Shown: positions 1 through 10,110, counted from the first letter of the stretch. The stretch: 64,000 nucleotides of DNA from Akkermansiaceae bacterium (GCA_018402445.1 JAGYIT010000017.1:434001-498000); one strand, 5' to 3'. The notes: generated by a model not told the origin, from the letters alone. Program-made: numbers and translations.

Positions 1-1059
1 TCATTTTGTTGAAGATCCTGAAGGGGGTTCTGGTTTCGCGGTGGCGTTGAAGGTTTTCTCGAAGTCGGCGGCGAGGGTGATGATTTCCTCGAAGGAAGGA
101 GTCTCGCCGAAGAACATGGGGCCGAGCATGGCGGCGTAGTCGGATTTCCAATCGCTGAGGTGTTCCGAGGGTGGCGTGAGACGGAAGGTGCCGGGTTTGT
201 GGGTGGTGTAGTCCACCCAGGAGAAGCGGAAGAAGAGTTCGCGATGCTCGGCGACGCGCTCGAAGAGGGCGGTTTGTGTGAGGGCTTTTTCGCCGACGCC
301 AGCGCGAAGGAGGCACCAGAGATCGTAGTAATGGCGAGCTATGCGAAATTTCCGCGGTTTACCCGGTGGACGAAACGTTTCCTCATGGAGCAGGCAGGCC
401 TTTTCCCAGAACGTGCGTTCGGCGGCGAGCACCCGGACGACGCAGGATGGTGATGGGTCGAGAATGGGAAAGTGCTCGGTCACATAGGGCTGGATGGATT
501 TCTCCTCGTGAGGCCAATCGTCCGAGCGTGCGCCGAGTTCGATTTTCACAACAGGGCGGACGTAGGCCGCCGCGCTGGCCGGGAAGACGGTGGGATAGTG
601 GAAGAGCAGGCATTGGCCGTCGGGCATGTCGGGATCGACTTCGAGTTGCCAGCCGGATTCGCCGAGTGCGTTTCGAATTCGCGATGCGAGGGCGGGCTGG
701 AGTGTTCCCTGAACCCAATCGCGGCAGGCGTCCATGAGCGCTTCGAGACGCGCCTTGCGCTGTTTGTTCGAGGGTGCCTTGTCGGGTGCGGCATCGCCAC
801 CGAAGCCGAGAACCTCCTTGTCCACGATGAGATCGATGTCCTCAGAGAACCGTTCGATGAGTTTCCAAGCCTTCGATAGCGAAGTGCCGCCCTTGAATGT
901 GATGTGCCCGCCGATGTCCGGATCCGAGAAGATTTCGCGCAGCGTCCAGCACACCCAGAAGTCCTTTTCCACGCTGGCGGCATCAAGCCCCATTGCCCGG
1001 TTCACCTCAACGTAGGCGTCGAGCTGGTCGGCGGGGGTGAGCTTCAGGAGGGCATCCAT
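1..1059 (-). CDS. AbiEii/AbiGii-type nucleotidyltransferase toxin
   Basis: 352 aa ORF with the motif FKGGTSLSKAWKLIERFSEDIDL typical of AbiEii nucleotidyltransferases; stop codon at window position 1-3. Confidence 0.9.
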   Translation of the reverse strand: MDALLKLTPADQLDAYVEVNRAMGLDAASVEKDFWVCWTLREIFSDPDIGGHITFKGGTSLSKAWKLIERFSEDIDLIVDKEVLGFGGDAAPDKAPSNKQRKARLEALMDACRDWVQGTLQPALASRIRNALGESGWQLEVDPDMPDGQCLLFHYPTVFPASAAAYVRPVVKIELGARSDDWPHEEKSIQPYVTEHFPILDPSPSCVVRVLAAERTFWEKACLLHEETFRPPGKPRKFRIARHYYDLWCLLRAGVGEKALTQTALFERVAEHRELFFRFSWVDYTTHKPGTFRLTPPSEHLSDWKSDYAAMLGPMFFGETPSFEEIITLAADFEKTFNATAKPEPPSGSSTK

Positions 1060-1061
1060 GG

Positions 1062-1685
1062 TCAGGCGGCAGTCGTGTCTTTTGCAATGCGGTGGAAGAT
1101 GTCAGCGATCCAGGCGGGAGCGTTGGCGGCATCAGCGGGAAGAGCCGCGCGGTCGGCGGGGGACAGGTTCCGGCGCAGCTTCGAAATGACGTCGTCATCC
1201 ACACCGCGTTTCCCGATCCAGCGCAGGGCGAGGATGACCTGGGCACTCTTCGGGTTCTTGGTGGAAACAAAACGCGGGGAAACGTGGCGCAGGACGATTT
1301 CCGATTTTCCGCTGCAGATGCGGCGGCTGGGGCCGGTGGTGAGATGCCAGCTCCGCATCGGCACCTGGTCGCTAAGGCCAAGGACATTGGCCGCGTGGGC
1401 ACCGGTGGGGAACACGTCGCCGCCCGCCTTGCGTTGGACGAGATCCTGCATGGCGTCGTAGCTGGGACCAATGGAACCTAGCGCCGGATGGTTTCTGGGT
1501 TGATGGTAGAGGCCGCGGCCCGCACGGCGGATGAAGTCTTTCTTGCAGTTGCGGGAAAGCGCCTTGTCCACCGCCACCCGGGAACCCAGATCGAGGAAAT
1601 CCTGGGGCGTCCAGACGCGATCCTTCTGCCCCGACCGGATGCGGTCGAGTATGGCGGCGTCGATGGAGTCGGCGTGTTTGTTCAT
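1062..1685 (-). CDS. AbiEi-like / DUF6088-type antitoxin, partner of the downstream AbiEii
   Basis: 207 aa ORF ending 2 bp before the AbiEii start; sequence RAGRGLYHQPR...GGDVFPTGAHAANVLGLSDQVPMRSWHLTTGPSR fits DUF6088/AbiEi antitoxins. Confidence 0.8.
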   Translation of the reverse strand: MNKHADSIDAAILDRIRSGQKDRVWTPQDFLDLGSRVAVDKALSRNCKKDFIRRAGRGLYHQPRNHPALGSIGPSYDAMQDLVQRKAGGDVFPTGAHAANVLGLSDQVPMRSWHLTTGPSRRICSGKSEIVLRHVSPRFVSTKNPKSAQVILALRWIGKRGVDDDVISKLRRNLSPADRAALPADAANAPAWIADIFHRIAKDTTAA

Positions 1686-1696
1686 GGCGGTTATCC

Positions 1697-1731
1697 TTTC
1701 GTCAGAAATATTGCAACAGTTTCTGACGAAA
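1697..1731. promoter_or_regulatory. Perfect 12-bp inverted repeat (TTTCGTCAGAAA-N11-TTTCTGACGAAA), candidate AbiEi operator
   Basis: Read directly: 1697-1708 and 1720-1731 are exact reverse complements, immediately upstream of the AbiEi start codon. Confidence 0.7.
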
Positions 1732-1754
1732 AGAAAGGGAATTTTGGGTGCGAT

Positions 1755-3260
1755 TCACTGGAGATTTCTGCCTTTGAGAAACTGGTTGATCGCTTGGGGA
1801 GTGATTCCGAGGAGGCGGGCGGCACGAGCTTGAACTCCACCGGAAAGTTCCATGGCACGCTGGATCAGGTGAAGTTTGATCTCATCCAGGAACTCGTTGA
1901 TCTTAAAGCCTTCGGCGGGATCGGGCAGGGCGGAGATCGGATTGGTGCGAAGCGGGGTTTCGAAGCGGAGTTCCGTGGGTTGGATGAGTTTGCCGGGAGC
2001 AAACATGGCAGATTGCTGGATCACACGCCGAAGCTCCCGGACGTTGCCTGGCCATGGATAGCGGATGAGTTCGTTGATGGCGGCGGGAGCCAGGCGCTTC
2101 TGATGCTCATGGCGAGCGTTCCATGAGCCGAGAAGATGGGATGCGAGCAACGGGATGTCCACTTTCCGGGAGCGGAGTGGGGGGATCGAAATGCTGGATC
2201 CGAAGCGCTGGTAAAGGTCTTCGCGGAACGTGCCGGCCTGCACCATTTCCCGAAGATTGCGATGCGTGGCGGCAATGACGCGCACGTTGACTTTGACGTG
2301 TTTGGAGGAGCCGACGGGTTCTATTTCGCCTTGGTCGAGGGCACGGAGCAGCTTCGCTTGGGCGGGAAGCGGAAGTTCGCCGATCTCATCGAGGAACAAC
2401 ACGCCCCGGTCGGCGGATTTGAATTTGCCTTCGTGGTCGGTGGCCGCACCCGTGAACGAGCCTTTCTTGTGACCGAACAACTGGCTCTCGACAAGGTTCT
2501 CCGGGATGCTACCGCAGTTCACCGTGACTATCGGGCGACCAGCTCGCGGGCCAAGATGATGAATGAACTGAGCGAAATGCTCTTTGCCGCTACCCGTCTC
2601 CCCGAGCAGGAGGACGTGGAAGTCATCGTATTGCGAATAGATGAAGGCTTCGTGTAGCGCCTTCCTGAAGGCGGGATCCTCGCCGACGATGCCAAGCTCG
2701 CGGCAAGCCGTGGCTACTGAGGATTCGTCATCTTCCGTTGGCTCGGGGCCGTCCACGGGCCGGGTGATGGTGGGAAAGTCTTTTTGGTGAATGTCGATTT
2801 CCCGGACGAGGGGTTTCCCTTCGGGAACAAATTCAGGCGGGGTGGACTGTAGGATGATTGCCGGGATTTCCCCGCTTGCGGCCAACAGTAGCCAGCAGGC
2901 GTGCATGTGCGGCGTGCCGGAAGAGACGGAAATCGAATACTCCGCATCGGGATGGGAGACGTTGAGCTTTTTGAAATGGCTCCGGAGCTGGCGGAGGATG
3001 CCGAGGTAGTTTGTGGGATCCTTGAGCGGAACCTCCAGAATCTCGACAGCTGCGCCGGGATGCCGCCCAGTGATGGCTGAGGCAGTCTTTTCGCTGATCT
3101 CCGCAGCCTTCGGTGTGGAGAAAAGATAGATCCGGTCAAACGGCCGCTCCGCCAATACGGTCAGGATCGGCCCCGCACGCATTTCGCCCGTCGCAGGGGA
3201 AGGCGCGAAGGGATCATGGAAGCCGGCAAATGACAGGAGAACTTTCAAACGGAACCTCAA
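1755..3260 (-). CDS. Sigma54-dependent activator with N-terminal RtcR-like CARF-type sensor domain and C-terminal Fis-type HTH
   Basis: AAA+ motifs GETGSGKE (Walker A), KGSFTGA (GAFTGA-loop variant), GVLFLDEIGE (Walker B); C-term ARLLGITPQAINQFLKGR; N-term YSISVSSGTPHMHACWLLLAASGEIPAIILQSTPPEF resembles RtcR YLIHITTGTHVAQICWFLLAEARYLPARLIQSSPP. Confidence 0.85.
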   Translation of the reverse strand: MRFRLKVLLSFAGFHDPFAPSPATGEMRAGPILTVLAERPFDRIYLFSTPKAAEISEKTASAITGRHPGAAVEILEVPLKDPTNYLGILRQLRSHFKKLNVSHPDAEYSISVSSGTPHMHACWLLLAASGEIPAIILQSTPPEFVPEGKPLVREIDIHQKDFPTITRPVDGPEPTEDDESSVATACRELGIVGEDPAFRKALHEAFIYSQYDDFHVLLLGETGSGKEHFAQFIHHLGPRAGRPIVTVNCGSIPENLVESQLFGHKKGSFTGAATDHEGKFKSADRGVLFLDEIGELPLPAQAKLLRALDQGEIEPVGSSKHVKVNVRVIAATHRNLREMVQAGTFREDLYQRFGSSISIPPLRSRKVDIPLLASHLLGSWNARHEHQKRLAPAAINELIRYPWPGNVRELRRVIQQSAMFAPGKLIQPTELRFETPLRTNPISALPDPAEGFKINEFLDEIKLHLIQRAMELSGGVQARAARLLGITPQAINQFLKGRNLQ

Positions 3261-3500
3261 TCAAGGTCTCTTGATACGACCATGAAGCTTCCTTGGAGTA
3301 AACGTGCAATCTAGCATTTTTTCCGGGGTCGGAGCAGGTCGTAATCTCCTGCCGCCATCATTTGACCCAGATGACAACCTCGCGGCTTGCATCCTTCACG
3401 CCCACACGACCTACGGAATGGTGCTTTAAAAAGTGGCCTATGATTGCCCTAGGCGGTTTTACCGGCCTGAGGGAATCCCCGCAATCCCTTATAGAACGGG

Positions 3501-3573
<73 letters not shown>

Positions 3574-3846
3574 CGGTTCGGTGTGCGGGGCGGTGTGAAC
3601 CGCCGCCGTTGGGAGGTGATAGGCGGCATGGCGGGCTGTGGCAAGCGCGGAGGCGCGAGCGGCCTCGGCTCCGAGACATTCTTGAGCTTCTGTCGCGTCT
3701 TCTTGCGACATACATCCTCCTTTTTACCTTTCCTTTAAGGTCTTGCTGGCTAAATTTTCGGGAAGCGTGTGAATGGTTCGAGCCACAACGGTTTTCTCAA
3801 CTGTACCCGCTGAAAACCGCAACCCTCCGTCAGGAAGACCCAAGAC

Positions 3847-6591
3847 ATGAAAACAGGCACCCGTAACCTTACGAAACTCGCCGCCGTCGGCACCGCGGTC
3901 ATGCACCTTGCGCTCGCGCCGCAGGCATTTTCGCAAAACGCCAATGCCGCCCCCTACTACGCGCCGGGATACGCCCCCATTTTCAATCCCTTTCCCAACA
4001 TCACCGACAGGGGCCCGTGGCTGGTGAGGAACCTCGGAACGGTCGGCATCGGCATTCAACTCACCCGCCCCGGCATGACCATGCAGATCCACAACGTGGA
4101 GCCGGGCTCGCCCGCCGAAAAGACCGGCAAGCTCCAGAAAGGCCAGATCATCGAGAGCATCAACGGCGTGACCCTCAAGGACACCGACCCGCGCATCATC
4201 CTCGGCGACATCATCACCGAGGCGGAGGCGAAGGACGGGAAGGTCGTTCTGAAAATCAAGGACGCCGGCGATGTCACGGTGAACATCCCGGTAATGGGAA
4301 GCTACAGCCCCACGTGGCCGATGAATTGCGCGAAGTCCGACAAGATCGTCCGCAACCTCGCGGATCTCATCGCCAAACAGGACAAGCCGAGGTGGGGCTC
4401 CGTCATTTTCCTGCTCTCCACGGGTGAGGAAAAGGATCTCGAGGTGGTGAAGCGCTGGATGAAGGACATCAAGGATCTCGGCGGGCTGAATTGGTCGAGG
4501 GGTTACATGGGTTGGGGGCTTTGCGAGTATTATCTCCGCACCGGCGATCAGAGCGTGCTGCCCATCATCAAGCAGGAGACCGAGGAGCTGAAAAAACACA
4601 TGTATAGCGGCGGCTGGAGCGGACGCGGCGCGCCGGCGGCCTTCACCTACTCGGTGGGTTCCGGCCAGGTCCATGCTTCGGGTGTGAACTGCATGACTTT
4701 TCTCGTCCTGGCCAAGCTCTGCGGCGTGGAGGTGGATCAATACATGTTCGATGAGGCGTGGTCGCAGTTCTACCGCTTCGCCGGGCACGGCAACGTCGCC
4801 TACGGCAACACCTATCCCGAGGGCGGCTTCCGCGACAACGGCAAGACCAGCGGCCTCGCGATGAGCCTCGCGGCGGCGGCGATGGTCGATCCCGAGGGAG
4901 AGAAATCGGTCTATGCCAAGGCGCGCGACAACTCCTCCATGAAAGCATTCTACGCCACGAACTGGTTCCACGCCGCGCACACCGGCGGCGGCATGGGCGA
5001 GATCTGGCACCACGCGGCCGTCAGCCAGATGCGCGAGAAACGCCCCACGCCCTACCGTTCCTACATGGACACCCGCCGCTGGGTGATGGATCTCTCGCGC
5101 CGCTTCGACGGCGGCATCGGCATCGCGGGCATGGACGACCGCTACGACCGCTCCGTCACCGAAGACGACAAGGACTGGGGCACCTTTTTCGCCCTCACCT
5201 ACACCTATCCGCGCAAGCACCTCCAGCTCCTCGGTGCGCCCCGCAGCAAGTGGGCGAAGTCCTTGCCCATCCCACGCCCCTGGGGAAATGCGGCGGACGA
5301 CGCCTTCCACTCCATCGAACCCATCCCCGGCGGCGACGGGCTGACCCTTGAGGATTTGATGAACGAGAAAGTGGAGACCGACGCCTCGCTCGCGGTCATC
5401 GCGAAAATGAACGATCCCGGCCTCACGGATGAAACCATGCTCCGCTACATCCAGCACCCGGAATACGACCTCCGCAGCCTCGCGATGGATCAGGTCGTGA
5501 AACGCAGCAAGGTGGAGCTCATCGTCCCGCTGCTGAAATCGGAAGATCCGCGGCTCAGGCAGGCCGGACTCCTGGCGCTGACCGGCATGTTCAAGGGCAG
5601 CCCGCTGCCGCTCGACAAGGTCACGCCGGAGATGTTCGAGCTCGCAGGCCGCATGATCGATAACCGCGAGGAATCTTGGTGGGTTGCCATGCACGCCATC
5701 GATAGCCTCGCCCGCGGCGGCCCGGCGGTCATCGCGCCGCACCGCGACCGCTTGCTGGAGTTCCTCGAATACGACTGCACCTGGCTCCAGACCTCGGCGG
5801 TGGTCTCCCTCGCGAAAATTTCTACCGAACCCGCGCACTACAAGACCGTGCTGCCCGCGATCATCGCGAAATCCTCAGCGCTCCGGGTGGACGCGGCCAC
5901 TTACAAGACCACGAAGGCCATCGCCGACGCGATGAAGACAGCCAGCCCCGAGGTGAAGAGTTTCGCCGATCCACTCCTGAAAAAAACCTACCAGGAATTC
6001 CCCTCGGTGGTGAAGGAACCCAACACCGGCGCGATCTTCGGCGGAGGTGCGAAAACAATCCGATCCCGCATCGGCAGCATCCTCCTAGAGCTACCGGGCG
6101 GCGACGACTACGTGAGAAAGCTCCCCCGCACCACTCTGGCCTCGCACATCAGCGGCAAGGATTCCGACATGTATTCCTACAGCGGAAAGTTCGAAGCGAA
6201 CCCGGCCATGATCGGCAACTGGGCATGGGCGGTCTGGCCCGCGCCCAACAAGCCGTCGGAAATCGACACCACCATCGCGAACTACCTGAAGGGCAGGAAA
6301 GGCAAGGATCCGACCGTGGTCGATAAGCCTAAGGACTTTCTCCAGCTCATGGACGGAGGAAAGACCGGCAAATCGAGATTCTACGGCGGCTACTTTTGGA
6401 CGGGCAACATGCTGATCGGCGTCAACGACGACCAGGCGCTGAAAATGGAAGTCCGCACCGTCGAGGGGGTCGATTTCCTCATCGTCGAGCGCGGCGGCTT
6501 CAACGCCGTTCCGAAGACCGAGGAGGACGCCACCGCCACGCTCCCCGCCGACTGGCATTGCGGATACCATGTTTACGTGAGACAGAAGTGA
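3847..6591 (+). CDS. Secreted DUF6288-like protein with PDZ and HEAT-like repeats
   Basis: Signal peptide; PDZ-like GIQLTRPGMTMQIHNVEPGSPAEKTGKLQKGQIIESING; long conserved helical region. Confidence 0.7.
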   Translation: MKTGTRNLTKLAAVGTAVMHLALAPQAFSQNANAAPYYAPGYAPIFNPFPNITDRGPWLVRNLGTVGIGIQLTRPGMTMQIHNVEPGSPAEKTGKLQKGQIIESINGVTLKDTDPRIILGDIITEAEAKDGKVVLKIKDAGDVTVNIPVMGSYSPTWPMNCAKSDKIVRNLADLIAKQDKPRWGSVIFLLSTGEEKDLEVVKRWMKDIKDLGGLNWSRGYMGWGLCEYYLRTGDQSVLPIIKQETEELKKHMYSGGWSGRGAPAAFTYSVGSGQVHASGVNCMTFLVLAKLCGVEVDQYMFDEAWSQFYRFAGHGNVAYGNTYPEGGFRDNGKTSGLAMSLAAAAMVDPEGEKSVYAKARDNSSMKAFYATNWFHAAHTGGGMGEIWHHAAVSQMREKRPTPYRSYMDTRRWVMDLSRRFDGGIGIAGMDDRYDRSVTEDDKDWGTFFALTYTYPRKHLQLLGAPRSKWAKSLPIPRPWGNAADDAFHSIEPIPGGDGLTLEDLMNEKVETDASLAVIAKMNDPGLTDETMLRYIQHPEYDLRSLAMDQVVKRSKVELIVPLLKSEDPRLRQAGLLALTGMFKGSPLPLDKVTPEMFELAGRMIDNREESWWVAMHAIDSLARGGPAVIAPHRDRLLEFLEYDCTWLQTSAVVSLAKISTEPAHYKTVLPAIIAKSSALRVDAATYKTTKAIADAMKTASPEVKSFADPLLKKTYQEFPSVVKEPNTGAIFGGGAKTIRSRIGSILLELPGGDDYVRKLPRTTLASHISGKDSDMYSYSGKFEANPAMIGNWAWAVWPAPNKPSEIDTTIANYLKGRKGKDPTVVDKPKDFLQLMDGGKTGKSRFYGGYFWTGNMLIGVNDDQALKMEVRTVEGVDFLIVERGGFNAVPKTEEDATATLPADWHCGYHVYVRQK

Positions 6592-6596
6592 GCGTG

Positions 6597-6625
6597 GCTG
6601 GGACTTGCAGTCCCAGCCTGCTGCG
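6597..6625 (-). repeat. REP-like palindrome (GGCTGGGACTGCAAGTCCCAGCC)
   Basis: 10-bp stem GGCTGGGACT/AGTCCCAGCC with 3-nt loop just after the preceding stop codon; related copy inside malQ at about 13987-14013. Confidence 0.65.
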
Positions 6626-6683
6626 GTAACGCGATCCCATCTTTCGGGTTGTTTGCACCCGTATTTCCAAGTAGCTTGCACCC

Positions 6684-6947
6684 ATGCAAATCACCTTGGA
6701 AATACCCGATGAGCTGTCATCGGCGACCTTCGGCGATCCCTCCCAAATCGCCTTGGAGGCTCTGGCCGCGAAGGCATACGAGGAAGGCGTGTTTTCCGAA
6801 GAGCAGGTGCGCCGCATGCTCCGCCTCGAATCCTGCTGGGAGGCGAGGGCGATGCTCTCGAAGCATGGCGTGTGGCCCGGCACCTCGGTGGAGGATGTTT
6901 TGGGTGACATGAAAACACTGGAGACCATGCGTCCCGTCAGTGCATGA
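6684..6947 (+). CDS. UPF0175 family antitoxin-like protein
   Basis: MQITLEIPDELS...ALEALAAKAYEEGVFSEEQVRRML; overlaps start of downstream PIN-like gene. Confidence 0.8.
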   Translation: MQITLEIPDELSSATFGDPSQIALEALAAKAYEEGVFSEEQVRRMLRLESCWEARAMLSKHGVWPGTSVEDVLGDMKTLETMRPVSA

Positions 6948-7417
6948 CTGTCATCTGCGACAACTCGGCCTTGTCCGCGTTGGCCGAAGTCGAACTCCTG
7001 GATCTTCTGCCGCGATTGTTCGGCTTTGTGATTATTCCGGAAGCTGTCCGACGCGAATGCTCCCACCCACATGCGCCCCAAGTCTTGCGGGACTGGATCA
7101 ACGAAGAACCCGGGTGGCTTCAAATCGCAGCGGATCCCGTCACTTTCCTGATGGAAACGCGGGGACTCGGAACCGGTGAAGCCGCCGCCATCTCGCTGGC
7201 TTGGGAATGCGGGAATACCTCGAAACTGATTCTCGACGAAAAGCGAGGCAGGCGTGTTGCCCAGATGCTCGGCCTACCCTTGATCGGAGTCATCGGCATC
7301 ATCGGTGAAGCCGCCCTGCGCGGATGGCTGGATTTTGACGAGGCCATAACACGCATTCAAGGGTGCGGCTTCCACGTCAGCGAAGCCGTTATCGAAGCGG
7401 TCAGGCGGAAACTTTGA
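6944..7417 (+). CDS. DUF3368 PIN-like toxin
   Basis: VICDNSALSALAEVELLDLLPRLFGFVIIPEAV...GLGTGEAAAISLA...LILDEKRGRRVAQMLGL..IGVIGII. Confidence 0.85.
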   Translation: MTVICDNSALSALAEVELLDLLPRLFGFVIIPEAVRRECSHPHAPQVLRDWINEEPGWLQIAADPVTFLMETRGLGTGEAAAISLAWECGNTSKLILDEKRGRRVAQMLGLPLIGVIGIIGEAALRGWLDFDEAITRIQGCGFHVSEAVIEAVRRKL

Positions 7418-7427
7418 ATTTCACCCA

Positions 7428-9995
7428 ATGAAGAAAAAGAATCTCCCCGGAAAGCCCGTTCCAAAGCCCGCCGGGCCCGAACCGGAGCAACCCTCCCCGC
7501 CGCCCGGCGCGATGTTCTGGCTGATGGCCGGGCTTTCCGGCTTCGCCTGCCTGATCTATCAGATCCTCTGGATGCGGCAAGCGGGGTTGCTGTTGGGAAA
7601 CACCTCGCAGGCCGCCGCGCTCACGCTCGCGGTGTTTTTCGGCGGCCTCTCGCTGGGCGGCTGGCAATGGGGCAAACGCTGCGGAAACATCGCGCGCCCG
7701 CTGCGAACCTACGCGTGGCTGGAGCTGGGCATCGCGGCCTCGGGGATCGTTTTGCTCATCGCTCCCGTCCTTATCCCGCGTGTCTATCCGATGCTCGGCG
7801 AAGGCTTCGGGCTGATGCTGTTCCGGCTCGGCCTGACCTTGCTGATGGTGTTTCCCGCCTCGTTCCTGATGGGCGGCACGCTGCCGGTGCTTGGCCAGGC
7901 GGTGATCCGCAGGAAAGAAAATTTCGGCGCGACCACGGCGCGGATGTATGCCGTGAACACGCTCGGCGCAGCCTGCGGTGCCTTCGCCACGGCCTTCGTG
8001 CTGATCTGGCTGGTCGGGAATCCGCATGACCTGCGCGACCGCCATGCTGGCCTCCGTGGCCACCGGCCTGATCGCGCTCCGGCTTTCGCGCCGCGAGCAT
8101 TTCCAGAATCGTCCGCAAGCTCCGGTGACGAAACCGGCCGGTGAAACTTCGGGCATGCCCCGCCCGCTCATCGTCGGCTTCGCGTTCCTTTCCGGCTTCA
8201 ACCTCCTCGCGCTGGAGGTCGTGTGGACGCGGATGATGGCGCAGATCCATGTGAACTCGGTTTATGGTTTCGCTACGGTGCTCATAGTAGTTCTGGCCTG
8301 CCTCTCGCTGGGGGCGTGGCTCGCCTCCCGCCTGGCTCGCGGCGGAATGCCGCCCGCCCGGATCCTGCTGTGGCTGTTCGCGCTCGGCGGCGCCGCCCTC
8401 GCGCTGACTCCGTTCGTTTCCATGGCGGTCACCGGGGGATGGAATTGCTCGACACCGATTCCACCTTCGTGGGCTACGTGCTGAGGCTTTTGGTGACGGC
8501 CGCCGCCGCCATCGCCCCGGCCTGCCTGCCGCTCGGCGCGGTGTTTCCGCTGCTGATGAAAGGCGAGGAGGCTTTCATCACCCACGCCGGGAAAAGCATC
8601 GGCACGCTCTCCGCCGTCAACACCGTCGGGGCGATCCTCGGCTCGCTGGCCGCGGGTTTCCTGCTGCTGGGCGGACTCGGCGTGTGGCCCACCGTCCAGC
8701 TCATCGCCGCCATCTACCTGCTGCTAGCGATCATCACGCCCGCCTCCGGGAGCCGCGCCACCCATGCTGTTAGACTGGCGGCGGTCGCCATGCTCGTGCT
8801 GCTTTTCACCGGACTCGACCCCTCCAAGCTTCCCGCTCCGAAAGGCTCCGAAGGGAACGGGCCGGTGGTCGATACATGGGAAGGCAGCGATTGCACGGTC
8901 ACGGTGAACGAGACCGCCCGTGGCCGTTACAGCATCCGCATCAACTCGAACTACAGCCTCGGCTCCACCGACGCCTACGGCCCGCAGACCTATCAGGCAC
9001 GCATCCCGCTGCTCGCCTGGCCGGAGACCGACAGCGTGTTTTTCCTCGGCATGGGCACCGGCATCACCGCCGGGGAGGCGCTGAACCGCGAGGATTTCCC
9101 CCTCGTCCGCAAGGTCGTCGCCAGCGAGCTTTCGCCCGGCGTCGTCGAGGCGTCGCGGAAATATTTCACCGAGACGGCGGAGGGCTTCGACCTCACCAAC
9201 GGCCTCTACACCGACCCGCGCGCCTCCGTGCTCGTCGGCGACGGCCGCAACCGCCTCATGGCGGATCGCGAAACATACTCGATGATCAACGCCGACCTCT
9301 TCCTCCCCTACCGCCGCGGCACCGGGAACCTCTACAGCCGCGAGCATTTCGAAACCGTCCGCGCACGGCTCAAGCCCGGCGGCGTGTTCGTCCAGTGGCT
9401 GCCGCTCTATCAGGTCTCGGAAAAGGAATTCGGCGTCATCGCAAATACGATGCTTGCCGTATTTCCGCAGGTCAGCCTCTGGCGCGGGAATTTCCTGCCC
9501 GGCGCGGAAATCGCAGCGCTCGTCGGTCACGCCGACCCGACCCCGCTACCGGTTGCCGCCATCGGGGAACCGCTGCCGCCCCCCTCGCCCGACATGCAAG
9601 AATTCATGGTCTCGATTAGCCCGCGCACCGTCCTGCTTTTCTACGGCGGCAACCTCACCCGCGCCGCCGACCTTTTCGCGAAATACCCGCTCAACACCGA
9701 CGACCGGCCCGTCATCGAGTTCGGCACGCCCCGCTCCCTGCACCAGCCCAAGGGAGCCGCCCGCCCCCAGTTCCTCGAAACCCGCTTCGCCGATCTCGTG
9801 GACAAGCTCCAGACCCGCACCCCGCCCGCCCAAGACCCGCTCCTCGCCAACCACAGCCCCGCCGACCGCAAGCTCCCCCTCGCCGGCTCCGCCTTCCACC
9901 GCGGCTGGATCGCCCGCATCCACGGCGATGAGCAGAAATGGGAAAAGGCGTGGCAAACGCTCCTAAGTCATTGGCCCGAAGAATCCAGCCGGTAA
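7428..9995 (+). CDS. Membrane-fused spermidine synthase-like protein (frame disrupted twice)
   Basis: ORFs 7428-8144, 8026-8484 and 8223-9995 encode consecutive parts: multiple TM segments then SpeE-like domain (FFLGMGTGITAGEAL, VASELSPGVVEASRKYF, SVLVGDGRNRLMA). Confidence 0.75.
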
Positions 9996-10008
9996 GACCC
10001 ATCCCGGT

Positions 10009-10034
10009 AGGGCTGATCCGGCCCGGTCAGCCCT
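10009..10034. repeat. Hairpin AGGGCTGA-N10-TCAGCCCT
   Basis: 8-bp perfect inverted repeat 14 bp after the SpeE-like stop codon. Confidence 0.5.
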
Positions 10035-10057
10035 GATCAAAAAAACGCAAAAGCCGC

Positions 10058-10110
10058 AATCACGGAAAGGTAGTGAAACCACGCTGAGGCGGGCTATATG
10101 TTCCGTGATT
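10058..10110. repeat. 10-bp inverted repeat AATCACGGAA ... TTCCGTGATT
   Basis: Exact reverse complement arms at 10058-10067 and 10101-10110. Confidence 0.5.

Noticed and set aside
1697-1731. Possible sigma54 promoter (minus-strand TTGCA) upstream of AbiEi
   Set aside because: A -12-like TTGCA is present, but the sequence at the required -24 spacing (GTCAGA) is a poor match to TGGCAC; sigma54 control of AbiE is not supported by sequence alone
3724-5838. 704-aa ORF antisense to the DUF6288-like gene
   Set aside because: GC-rich antisense ORF with low-complexity His/Arg/Glu-rich composition and no recognisable domain; the plus strand has a clear protein
10009-10040. Intrinsic terminator after the SpeE-like gene
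   Set aside because: The hairpin is followed by an A-run, not a T-run, on the plus strand, so it is reported only as an inverted repeat
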